From: Silene conica
Taxonomy: Eukaryota > Streptophyta > Magnoliopsida > Caryophyllales > Caryophyllaceae
Reading direction: 5' to 3'
NCBI GenBank assembly: GCA_029255685.2
Contig: CM055311.2
Location: 20,641,703-20,705,702, forward strand
DNA: 64,000 nt
The position numbers were made by a program, and so were the translations under genes. The notes under the pieces are model-generated. The model saw only the letters and a list, made by a program, of their open reading frames with translations, had not been told where the DNA came from and made no database searches. This document shows, piece after piece, positions 36,641 to 47,590 of this stretch (within the stretch, counting starts at the first letter, position 1; every line of letters begins with the position of its first letter).

Positions 36641-37205
36641 TAACAAGCTTTGTTTCCGAAGGCCCACTCATAGCCTTGTTCAAAGAGGACTCCACCTTCT
36701 CATCACCCACTTGAAGAGATAACTTCCCATTCTTGACATCAATTAGGGCACCTCCTGTGGCAAGGCATGGACGCCCCAAAATGATGGGAACATTTCTGTC
36801 TTCGGGAATATCCATCACATAAAAGTCGCATGGGATGATTAGCTTCCCTACCTTGAGTGGCACATCCTCCACAAGACCCATTGGATACCTCACCGACCTA
36901 TCCGCAAGTTGTAAAGAAAATCTTGTAGGAGAAAGCTCAAAACCTTTCAACTTCTTGAATATCTTAAGTGGCATGAGGCTAATGCTTGCCCCCAAGTCGT
37001 ACAAGGCTCTTTCAACTCGGACCTTTCCAATTAGGCAAGGTATGGAAAAACTCCCGGGGTCTTCAAGCCTGGTGGGAGCTTCATTCATTAGGATGTCACT
37101 ACATTCTTTAGACAAGTCACCGTTTGAGAGGTATTCAAGGAATTCTTGTTGGACACCAATTCCTTCAAGAATTTGCCATAATTGGGATTTCCTTGATGAC
37201 ATCAA
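36640..37205 (-). pseudogene. Element D protease region (fossil)
   Basis: Aspartic protease of the Athila type: LEDPGSFSIPCLIG, ALYDLGASISLMPLKIFKKL and PIILGRPCLATGGALIDV. Processes the Gag-Pol polyprotein. Lies between the solo LTR S2 insertion and RT. Compare the related region in element B (16200-16791). Confidence 0.88.
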
Positions 37206-37354
37206 GAAATGGAATGGTGATGTTCACATCCTTCAACATGTCCAAGAATTTTCCGTATTTTTGCTCAAGCTTTGCTCTTGCTAACCTTTGTGGAAATGGG
37301 ATTTGTGGCACATAAGGTTTTACAACACTTGGTTTTGGTTCTTCAACTACCTTC

Positions 37355-38595
37355 TGTTGGGAAATGTGTCCTCAATAATAGTGCGATCACGTCAATGATA
37401 ATAATCATTGTCAAAAATCTTATGAAAAGAATATGCAAGGGATGATCCAATATGATATATAGTCAACTGACCAACATTAATTGGTAATGATTGGCTGACT
37501 AGAGTTTGACATTACTGTCGTGTGACGGTGGTGGTCAGTTGATCCCTTTAGGTCACACCTCTAGGACAATCCCCTTAAACGTATATTGATCAATTATATA
37601 TGATACGAATTGATCGATTTCTTAAAACCATATATCGAGAAATCAGAGGTTGAATCTTAAATTAAGATTTATATTTGAAATTGAAATGTGTCAATTGTCA
37701 AATATTAATCGATATTTTAGAAATATCGAAATTAGAATATGAATGGTTCATGGTTATGACAAACGTTGTAAATATATCGTAATGACGATTATTATGATAA
37801 CCATATGTTGGGACAGTAATTACGAATTACTAAAATAATTTGTTAAATATGATTTAGTTAATTTAGAAATGATATTTATATGATAAATATATTTTAAATT
37901 AATACAATTAATTATGTCACATAAGATGTCACATACTATACAATTGTACGAATTACATTTGTAAAATGAAGGTCCATTTTGCTAGTTGTGAACCGTGTAA
38001 GTGAAGATTATAAGGTAATTTTATATGATAAATTATCTTATTGTTATTATCATGTGTAAGTGTTGATGTGACCTAACACTAATCACATGGGTTAGACAAA
38101 AGGAACTAACCCTTCCCCATAACCCTATTACACGGCAACCCCATGCAACCCAACCCTCTATATATGTGATGATATCACACATTCATATTCTAACTCAAGT
38201 TTTATTTTTCTAAGTGTGAGAATTAAAACCCTAATAATTTATTTCTAGTGTAAGAAATACAAAATCCTCTAAAATATTATTTAGATAATATTTCTAGTAA
38301 ACTAATTAGTGAGTATTAGTTTACGGTTTTAAGAAACCTAATTCCGTCTCCTAGCTCGGGTTCGGTATTTTGTTCGTTTAAGGGTAGATCTTGGTGCATC
38401 GTAAAGGAGGCAAGCTAATTTGGTTGCTCCGTGGAGGATCGTCCTAGCACTCATTCGGACCGATTGTAAGGCCCTTTCCGTTATTATTCCGCATTTATTT
38501 TTGCATGCATAAAGATCAATATATATTAATATGAGATTAATAAGTAAATTATTAGTAGGACTAATAAATTGGTAAACTAGTATGACTAAGGTTTT
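37355..38595 (+). repeat. Solo LTR S2 (same family as S1) inside element D
   Basis: Starts TGTTGGGAAATGTG and ends about 38595, flanked by the direct repeat CCTTC (37350-37354 and 38596-38600). D's gag-protease sequence continues on both sides. The terminal bases differ from S1. Confidence 0.85.
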
Positions 38596-38599
38596 CCTT

Positions 38600-40299
38600 C
38601 ACCTTCTTCGGCTCATCAACTACCATTGGTGTTTCCACCACTATCTCCACAAGTTCATCCTCCGCTTCCTTTCTAGGCTCAACAACAACCTTTTCCGGTT
38701 GACTACTCTTCCTCTTCTTCAATGGTGTCCGCACTTCCAATTCTCTACCACTTCTCAAGTGTATGGAGTTTACGGTTTTTGGGTTTTCCTCGGTCTTACC
38801 TGGAAATCTTCTGTTGGGACTTTGCAAGTTACCCAATTGAGTGGCTAGTTGAGAAATTTGATTGTCGGTCATTCGTTGAGAAGCTCGCATTTGACTCCGC
38901 AATTGATTAATGGATGTGGTTGTATCTTCTTGTTTTTGGTTGGAGTTGGTTATGAATTGGTTTTTATTTGTCATTAATTGCTCCATCATTGTCTCAAGGT
39001 TAGTCTTGGGTTGGGTTTGTTGTTGGAAATATTGTTGGGTTTGTTGTTGTTGGAATGGTTGTTGGTTTTGTTGGTGGAATTGTTGGTTTGGTGATTGAAA
39101 TGGTTGGTTTAGTGATTCGGGTCTTGATGCAAAAGTTTTCCCTTGAAACCGGGAGGTGCATTGTTAAATGTTGAATTTGATTTTTGAGCTTGGAAGTTCG
39201 GGTTTTGTTGTGATTTGGATTGGAAATTTGGGTTTTGAACATTTTGTGAGTTGTAGGAAAAATTTGGGTGGTTTCTCAATCCGGGGTGGTATTGATTGTT
39301 GTTAAAAGCTCGTTGTGCCGGAGTTGATTCCCACAAGCCATTTACTTGTTCCATTCCGCTTACATCTCCTCCTATCAAGTGACACTCATTGGGTGAATGT
39401 CCTTGATCCCCACAAAAGTCACACCAAAATACTTATTGTCGGCTCGAACAAGAATTGTTTGAAGTGTTACTTGGGCTCTTGTTTGCAGTTAGCAAAGCAA
39501 TTTGTTGCTTCAATTCATCAATTAATCCCTTGACCTCTAGATTGCTTGCCGTCTCAACACTCGATTTTCCTTTCCTCTTATATCGCTTGTGACTCCAATG
39601 GAAAGTCCTAGAGGCCATCTCTTCAATTAATTCTTCCGTTTTGTGATCAATCTTGTCAAGTCCTCCTTTACCGGAACCGGAGTCGAGGTTCATCTTCATT
39701 TCGTTGTTTAAGCCTTCGTAAAAATTGTTGATGAGTTCGTCTTCTCCAATCCCATGGTGCGGGCACAATCTTTGCAAAGCCTTGTATCTTTCCCAAGCTT
39801 CATAAAGTGTCTCACCGTCAAGTTGTGTGAAACCTTGGAGCTCACTCTTGATTCTCGCGGTTCTCTGTGGTGGAAAGTACTTGTTGAGGAATGCTTTAGA
39901 GACGTCATCCCAAGTCCTTAGCGACTCCGGCTCACAACTCTTAAGCCATTCTTTAGCACTCCCTCTCAAAGAGTGCGGAAAAAGTCTAAGGCAGAGAGCA
40001 TCATCACTAACTGCGTTAGCCTTGTACATTTCACAACTATCAAGGAAATCATTTATGTGCTCATTGGGGTTTTCGGTGGCTCCTCCTCCAAATTGGTTGC
40101 CTTGGACTAATTGTAGAAAAGTGGCCTTCAATTCAAAATTGTTAGCTTGAATTGGGGGCTTTACTATGCTAGGGTTAACAACCGTCTTGGGAGCCAACCG
40201 ATCTCTCATAGCAACGGGCTCGGTTTCAACCATTGTGAACTCTTCCGGAATGTAGAAGGGATTCTCAAAAGGCAAAGGTTGAGAACTCTCTCCGGGCAA
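38600..40299 (-). pseudogene. Element D gag region (fossil)
   Basis: Begins MPGESSQPLPFENPF near 40299. Retrotrans_gag core: LFPHSLRGSAKEWLKSCEP, WDDVSKAFLNKYFP, LYEAWERYKALQRLCPHHGI. A CCHC knuckle (CDFCGDQGHSPNEC) lies at about 39380-39425. An Asn/Gln-rich low-complexity stretch follows (about 39000-39240), then a coiled region with QLATQLGNLQ. Interrupted on its pol side by S2. Broken. Confidence 0.85.
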
Positions 40300-40528
40300 T
40301 GTTAATTCCTCTATCGGTCATTCAATCAGAACTTCTATCAACCCCTTTTTCCTCAAAGTACTTAGTCTCCTTGCCGTAGCTTCGCTCTCCTTGTCTATCG
40401 GGTATAGAGGCGGTAGACGGCGTGATCGTCTGCTCATACAAGAAACCTACACACTCGATTCAAAGGGTTAGTGAAACAAATGACTTAGGCTAAACTAAGA
40501 TCTAACAAAGAGATATCAATCCGTTACT

Positions 40529-40545
40529 CCCCGGCAACGGCGCCA
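40529..40545 (-). promoter_or_regulatory. Primer-binding site of element D (tRNA-Asp)
   Basis: Minus strand TGGCGCCGTTGCCGGGG, separated from the 5' LTR by a few bases. Same primer as elements A and B. Confidence 0.85.
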
Positions 40546-40551
40546 AAAACT

Positions 40552-42279
40552 TGATAGCTTTAAAATTAGCCTCGCAAGTGCACAATAAATCCTAGCAAAT
40601 AATCGAGGTCGGTCCACAGGGAGAAACTTGTTGAGTACCTATTGTTTTACCTTCGTGTTTAGCTAAGTCTAGCAATGATGGAAGTTAATTTGATCTAATG
40701 AAATACTCTACCGAATTGGAAGAAACAAGATAAACTAAAGTAATAAACTAAACAAACTAGATTGATTTACTCAGATATAAAAAGGTCTAGGAGGTGATTT
40801 AACCGTTACACTCATGACTTCCTTTAGTAGTTGCGCGTTCGGTTGCTTTAGGTGATGGGATCGAGTGGAAACGCCTCTAACTCGTACAAAGTCTCCCTCC
40901 CGGGTTCATTATGTAACACTAGGTATGCCAACCCATACCCCTCCCGGGTTCATGGATTGGGCTCATCCGGTCTCTAAGGTCAAGATGACTAAAGTTGGCC
41001 AAACCCCAACCACCTCATTCCTAGGCCAAAGGGTATAAAACGTGTTAACTCCTCGTCATCCCACTCCCTCTGTCGAGGATCGATTTCAAACCGATTACCA
41101 TGGGTGCCCAACCTAAATTCCCCCTCCCGGGTTCAACCTAGGTCGACAACTAGTATAACAAGGGAGGTCAACTCTTAACCTAATCAATTCTCGTTGATGG
41201 TCAAGGGTCAAAGAGTTTCCCATTTCAAGGTCCCCAAGTCAAACCATAATCTATTCAAACCCCATGGTAACCCTCAATCCCTACACCTTTTACAACCAAA
41301 CAATGTAACTACTTTAAGAAACCAAAAAGTGTTGGGCCAAACCACCCCCTAGAAGGGGGTCTACTCACTACTCATACTTAGGGTTTCGAGATTAACAAAT
41401 AAATACGATCTAATGATAGCAAACATGATTTTGATTATATTAGAAGTAGATAACATACGATCAAGCACTAAATTCTAGGGTTGATGAACAAACTAGCAAG
41501 TAAGAAAGTGATCTAACAAAAGTAAATGAGAAGAAATGAAACAACTAAAATAAGATTAAAGGAAAGATTGCAATACCAAAATAAGATGAACAAAGTTGAT
41601 CGGAAATGGATGAACAAAGTACCCAAGATTACAAACCCTAGAAAACTCTCCTAAAAATGCTTCCTAATTACTTATGAAAATTCTAAGGTAAGATATTGTG
41701 AGATTATGTGAGCATAAGGTATAAGATGTGTCTACAAAAATCTGAAAGGAAGTATATATACAAAAGGCCCAGATGGGGTTGAAAGCCCACTTAAGAAAGC
41801 ACGAAAAAGCCAGGAAATTGGGTCCATCGGGCGTAGCGAACGCCGGCCGTGTCCGAGTTACGCCGGATGGCCCTGAGTTGCACCCGGTGGATTGATTTCG
41901 TCCTTTTCTTCCTTTCTCCTTGTGTGTAACTTGGGCAGTCAGGTGTTACAACACCCGACTGCCTGAAATGCGCCCAAAATCACTCTTTCGGTGGGTGTAG
42001 ATGCGCCTGACTGCCGGAATTACACCCGAAATCTAGCTAGATACACCCAAAATGCTTCTACAGCTTGTTTTCTCGACTCGTAAGCTTCTCGGCACTTTCG
42101 TTAAGATCCCGAATTACCTAGAATAATGTGACAATGCTACAAAAACATAGAAAGCGCATGAAAATAACATGTAACGATATTTAAGGCTAAAAAGAGGATA
42201 AAGACGGGAAAAACGATATAAAACCTAGACAAAGTGAAGGGAAATAACAATGAGAATAGGGTCGATAACGTAGTTATCA
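40552..42279 (-). repeat. 5' LTR of element D
   Basis: 1728 bp, plus-strand ends TGATAGCTTTAAAA and ACGTAGTTATCA. Contains CCCTCCCGGGTTC repeated in several places (about 40900-41140) and the inverted cassette at about 41935-41965. Confidence 0.9.
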
Positions 42280-43477
42280 CCCTTAATTGATAAAATGATC
42301 AAGTGTATATTGATAAGAGTTGATCAGGTTCCTTAAAATTGAATATCGAGAAATCAGAGGTTAAATCTTAATGTAAGATTTGTATTTGAAATTGTAACGT
42401 GTCAATTGTCACATATTAATCGATGTTTATGAAACGTCGAAATTAGAATGAATCGGGTTGATTATTATTACAAGTGTTGTACATCGTATAGACGATTATT
42501 GAAATGACATTTTTACAAATGACTAATTACGAATTACTAGTCAAATTGATAAATATGATTTATTTAATTTATAAATGATATTTATTTGATAAATATGTAC
42601 TCCCTCCAATTTCTTATGTTGTTCCCTTTTCATTTTGACATAAGAAATAAGGAATCAATTTGGACCACACAATACATATGACCCCACATGAAATTGATTT
42701 TGGACCACACAATATTGTCCAAAAAAGGAAATAGGGAACATCATTGTTATTAGATCAAAATGGAAAGGGGAACAACACAGAAAATCGGAGGGAGTATTTT
42801 TTAAATTAAAACATATCACACATAAGTATACAATTGTACAAAATGACAATTGTAAAATGGAAGTCCATTTTATCTAGTGATGTTGCCGGTTTTTAGGGTA
42901 TTGTTTAAGGAGTTGTTTTGTGTTTTAAATGCTAAAGAAACACAATCATTAAGATGCTCCTTGTGAATAACACCTAGAGCCACTTTATGTGCATGGGTAA
43001 GGCAAAAAGCTCCCTCTTGGCTTCCCTATGTGAGGCTCACGGCACTCCCAACCCTCACCCCATCAAAATGTGAAATGTTCACATTGGTAATTCATTCATT
43101 CCTAACCCTAAGTTTTTCTAGTGTGAGAGAAACAAAAAATCCTCTAAAATCATTATAACATAATACCTGTAATACTATAATTGTTATAGTATTAGCTTTT
43201 AATTATATTAATAAGATTAGAATATAGTTTTAAGGAAACCGATTTTTCTACACCTAGCTCGTGTGACCTTCGGTTTTAAGGGAAGTCTTGGGTGCATCGT
43301 AAAGGAGGTAATTTATATTGGTTACTCGGGTTGGAGGATCATCCTTGCGTTGTTTTTCGTCGATTTGTAAGAATTCGACTCTTTTATTCCGCATCATTTT
43401 ATATTGCATGCATAATATCTGGTATCTAATTAAGATGTTAATTAGTAGATTATAATTAGTAAGACTAACTAAGGTTA
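42280..43477 (+). repeat. Partial LTR S3 (same family as S1/S2), the target of element D
   Basis: Sequence from 42280 (CCCTTAATTGATAAAATG) aligns with S1 from about position 28170 onward (TCTTAATTGATAAAGTG), so about 200 bp of its start lie on the far side of D and are not in the window. It runs to about 43477 and contains a Stowaway MITE (42600-42794). Confidence 0.75.
42600..42794. mobile_element. Stowaway-type MITE in S3
   Basis: 195 bp with terminal inverted repeats CTCCCTCC...GGAGGGAG, flanked by TA on both sides (42598-42599, 42795-42796). Inner arms also pair (GTTGTTCCC near the left end, GGGAACAAC near the right). Non-coding, presumably moved by a mariner-type transposase. Confidence 0.85.
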
Positions 43478-43483
43478 GGGCGT

Positions 43484-43770
43484 GTATGACAACCCTACAC
43501 CTTTCCCAAGCTCTCTCTCGGGTTCAGCTCAAGACGGCAAACTAGTCCAAGTGGGTGAGCCAACTCCCAACCTAGCCAATTCCGTCGACGGTCAAGGATC
43601 AAAAGTCAACAACAATTCCAAATAAACCATAAACAAGTCAAATCCCTTAAGTAACCAAATTAAACTCCCCCTCGACACCAAGTTGGTGGAATTAAGTCGG
43701 TAACCTATACATGTCGGAGTCTAATCGCACCGTAGTGAGAAAACTACTCACTAATCATGCAAGAATTAAC
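43484..43770 (-). repeat. LTR fragment of the element A family
   Basis: Reverse complement of about 48330-48600 (inside A's LTR). Shared phrases include GTGGGTGAGCCAACTCCCAA and GTCGACGGTCAAGGATC. No LTR ends or target duplication visible. An older relic than A itself judging by the number of differences. Confidence 0.7.
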
Positions 43771-43863
43771 ATTAAACATACTAACTAATACTCTAATACT
43801 AATATTTAACATGGTAAAAACAAATAAAGATTAAAACTTTAAAGTAAAATAAACCACGCTAGA

Positions 43864-44075
43864 CAACGACAAGAAATTCGCGTTCGTGCGACCGAATTAG
43901 GCTACTGAAATCGGCAGTCGCCAAATAAGCGACATAAATTTATTTCGGACGACCGAATTCGGTCGCCAAAATGGCGACCGAAATTTTAAAAATTGGCAAC
44001 GAAAATTTTATATTTGGCTACAGAAATGGGTCGCGAATTGGCGACTGAGTAGTAATTCGGTCGCCCCTTTTCGTG
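43864..44075. repeat. CACTA subterminal repeat region, left
   Basis: At least nine GCGAC / GTCGC words within 200 bp in both orientations (for example ATTCGGTCGCC and GGCGACCGAA), the usual binding-site arrays of CACTA transposases. Confidence 0.65.
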
Positions 44076-44713
44076 AGGTTAAAACAGCATTCCCCTCCCC
44101 CCCCTACTTTACCAATTCTGATTAAACACAAAAAAAAGAAAACACTCGCTTCACCACCTCACCTTGGACACTGCCGCGCCGCCGCCACCATCCACCACCG
44201 GCTGACCGTCGCTATACCGCTGCTCCATTGTCGTCTCACTGCCGCCATTGATCCCGCCACCAACTTCTACTCTCTCTTATTTTAACGTGTGTATTTAATT
44301 AGTTTTAGTTTTGAATTTCAATCCTATACAGTCTTAAAGGAGTGATTAATTGAGAGCTTGTTGTTTTGCCATGATTAAATTGCAAACGCACAATCCTATT
44401 ATGTTGAGAGGTCGATTCTGATTAAATTTGAAGTCTTTCATAATTACTTAGATTATGTTAGTTGTATTTGTTTAATTTGTGATTGTTGTGAGTTTTTTCA
44501 GTATATTTTGTTATTAGTATATGTTAATTTGTGTTCTTGGTTGTTTTTATTATGTTTAATTAGTTAGGATTTGTATAAATTGATAATTAGTGTTTATTAT
44601 GGTACATTTCTTTCAATTTTGTTACTATTTGTCTATTAGTATAAAAGCTAACTCAATGTCCCAAAACACAGATTTTGTTTTATTATTGTTTACAATTTGT
44701 GTTTAATGTATAA
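44076..44713 (+). other. Probable CACTA 5' leader
   Basis: A CT- and CCG-rich patch (44090-44280; a short ORF rich in P, T and A is probably chance) then AT-rich DNA up to the Helitron H2 end. It may be the promoter and 5' UTR of the CACTA gene whose last exon lies at 57736. Confidence 0.35.
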
Positions 44714-44935
44714 CTAGTTTTGTGACCCGTGCAATGCACGGGATAATTCTATATTTTTTTAGATTTTAGGCGTATATTTTTATTCATAAAATTGAACGCC
44801 GATATTTAAAGATAAATGTATAACAAATTTTAACATTAATTAAAATTTATAATACAAGACAATTACAATCTATAGTACAAGACAATTACGTATTTTTGTA
44901 TAAACAATAAATAGATTTAATTACGAAGACAAATA

Positions 44936-45230
44936 CTCCCTCCTATTCGGAATAAGTGTCACATTTCGGGTTGGGCACGGGAATTAAGGAATTCATTTGT
45001 TTAATGTAAAGTAATGTGTGGGGTGGGAAGATTGGAGAGAGGGAATGTATTATTGATTATTATTGTGAGTAGAGGTGATTAAAATAAGTAGTGTTGTGGG
45101 GTAAGGTGGGGTATTATTGTGGGTTAGAGTGAATAAAATAAGTATAAACAATGTCCCAAAATGGAATATGTGACAATTACGTGAATAGACGAAAACGGCA
45201 AATGTGACAGTTATTCAGAATAGGAGGGAG
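44936..45230. mobile_element. Stowaway-type MITE in Helitron H2
   Basis: 295 bp, ends CTCCCTCCTATTCGGAATAA and TTATTCAGAATAGGAGGGAG, flanked by TA. Inner sequence GTGTCACATTT / AATGTGACAGTTATT also pairs. Confidence 0.88.
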
Positions 45231-45979
45231 TATTTTTTTTGTTAATTACATAAACAAATATATATGAACAAAATAATTATCTAAAGTTGGCACAGTAAAC
45301 ATTCTAACTCAATAAATTAAAATATGCGCTCTTTTATTCGAGTATATGTTTTAATACATCCATAACTTATAATTTTTTACCTTGCTTTTTTAAACTTTAA
45401 TTTTACCTCGGTTCCGTACTTTTTGTATTTCTTCCCTCTTCAAATTATCCACGTGATGCTTTGCTTTATCTGTGATAACACCGTATTTTACCGATTTTTA
45501 ACCCGCATTTTATCTCTTATTTTGTCGAAATAATAACCCGAGTGGTCTTTATTTACCCATTTTAATGTCAAATAATATATTAGTCGATTAACTTTAAATA
45601 ATATTATTTCATATTATTTGTTATTGTTTTGGTACTGCTTTTGTCTTTTTACTAGTCTTATACCCGTGCAAATTGCACGGGTTTGCACTTTAAAATATTA
45701 TAAAAAAAAATGTCATTAATATAAGTTGTTTTTTAAATAAGGATATATTTTATCATTTTATCTAGTTAGTATGGTTTAATATGTGGAGATGATTTTTAAA
45801 ATAGAGTAAAAAAGAATTGATTTTTAGTCCTATATTATAGCATAACAAAAATAGAAAATTTTAAAACGAAGAAAAACAACACAATGAGCAGTAATGGTGT
45901 ATAATCATAATTACAATTGTACTATAACTTCTCGAAATTGGACGCGCGTTTTATATCATCGCAAATAAAAATCTTTAAT

Positions 45980-46036
45980 CCTTTTTGCTTGTGACTCTCG
46001 AAATGGCCACATAAAGCTGACCGTGTGTAAATACTG
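45980..46036 (-). pseudogene. Helitron helicase motif VI remnant in H1
   Basis: The minus strand reads VFTHGQLYVAISRVTS, which matches the helicase C-terminal motif (compare GQLYVALSRVR of the Helitron helicase at 1972-2004). No other helicase motif was seen nearby and the frame closes soon after. Its orientation agrees with H1's 3' end lying just downstream at 45652. Confidence 0.8.
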
Positions 46037-47590
46037 ACTTATGAAGATATTAAGAAAATTCAAATGGAAGACAATATTCTTTGTGAATTACAAAAATGCC
46101 AACTTATAAGACGATATAAACCCGTGTAATTGTTTTACATGTATTGAATCTTAATTAGCGTCTGTGTATTAATAATGTTCTATAAATCGCACATGATTGT
46201 TTTCACATGTCGGCTGTTAATTAGGATCTATGTATTAAATTTATTGCGTAAAGCGCGTGATTGATCAAAAATTTGTAATCTGAACCCGTGTAAACACCAA
46301 AATTGTGAAATTTGAAATATGGAATTTATACATACCATACGTGTATGAGTGAATTTGAAATACGGGACCGTGTATTAGAACTATAATACGTAAGCATGTG
46401 TAAAACAAACCTTGCAAATTGAACCAGCATGCTTAAATTACTACGTGTGGTTTTTTCTGTTGTTTCAATGGGAGACAATCCTGTATAATTTTTTTTTTTT
46501 ATGATTGTTCCAATTTAACAGACCCGCGAATTTGGAAGAACATACTTTTAATTTTTAATAAATATAGACCTATTTGTCGCATATCTTTAAATTTGTTTCT
46601 TAACATATTTAATTAAAGTGAATAAATGAATGAGATAAGAAAATATATAAAACCACAACCCGTAAAAACAGTTGAAATTATGATAATTTTTTTGAAACAA
46701 AGGGTCGAAACTTAGACTTACTTTGAGCGAGTTTACCCAAAACAGACCAAGTCCAAAGATATACTATTAACAGCATATATACCAATCCACCGTAGCCTCA
46801 CATACAGCTTTGTGCTCTCTCATCTCTCACCCTAAATCTAACTACCTTTCCCTAACATACTACTCCATATTTTTTACCTTCCATCTTGCCGTCTTCTCAT
46901 TTGATTTCTGTCTCACCTAATCTGTTACACTACTCGTCATTTCAAGATTATTTAAACTCGCAATGTCCCAATTCCTCTCTCTCGTTGCAATCCTTCATAC
47001 GGAGTAATTTTGTTGCCGTATTTTTCAGATTTCAATAAAAAAAATTATGCATATGAATATTCTTTTGTCCATATTTTCGGGTTTCAATATTATTATTACG
47101 TTTTTTACTTTTTATCAAAGTATTTCTGATTTTTTCGATTTAATAAATTTATTTATCGATCTTAGTTATTTTCATATTTCATACGGAGTTCATCTTATAT
47201 GAATAATTTATGCGAATCATAGCCATGAGCAATTGAACACCATAGATATAGTGACTTATTTAGTTTTATTGTCATATGTGAATATTTTTCATTTTAATGC
47301 TCACCCTAGCTAATCTTATTTGACTTATTTTTCTGTATTTTTCCCCCTATAATAATAGGTGTTTTAAAAAGATTGTTGAATAATTTTCCTATTTATACCA
47401 TAATTAATCTAACTATAAAAGATGTTAATGATTTTTTAATCTAGTTATTTAATATGCAATCCACACCACATATATGAAAAATTTGCCAGTTTTATTGTTG
47501 TAAATGGGAATAAAAGTGTTGCATAAAAAATAAAACGGGTGGAGAACATGGTGGGCCACCTTCTGAAAATAAAATAAAAAACTGAACTTT
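46037..47590 (-). other. Helitron H1 interior, no gene recognised
   Basis: AT-rich sequence with a CT-rich island at about 46780-46990. Minus-strand ORFs are short and without recognisable motifs. The CT-rich island might be a captured gene leader, but there is no proof. Confidence 0.3.

Larger units (their letters stand above)
24598..42279 (-). mobile_element. Athila-type Gypsy element D (fossil) with several nested insertions
   Basis: A minus-strand element with 5' LTR at 40552-42279 and 3' LTR at 24598-26238 (the distal end of the latter is cut off by Copia C). It has a tRNA-Asp primer site, gag, protease, RT, RNase H, integrase, an Athila-type third ORF region and a polypurine tract. It is interrupted by S1, S2 and the C-family relic, and its coding regions are broken in a few further places. 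It inserted into solo LTR S3, whose sequence resumes at 42280. LTRs differ by roughly 3% by eye, so D predates B and probably A. Confidence 0.9.

Noticed and set aside
38910-39098. Cys/Trp-rich plus-strand ORF
   Set aside because: It is the reverse complement of the Asn/Gln-rich gag segment of element D.
44073-44285. 70-codon ORF rich in Pro, Thr and Ala
   Set aside because: Composition-driven, with no homology recognised; more likely an untranslated leader of the CACTA element.
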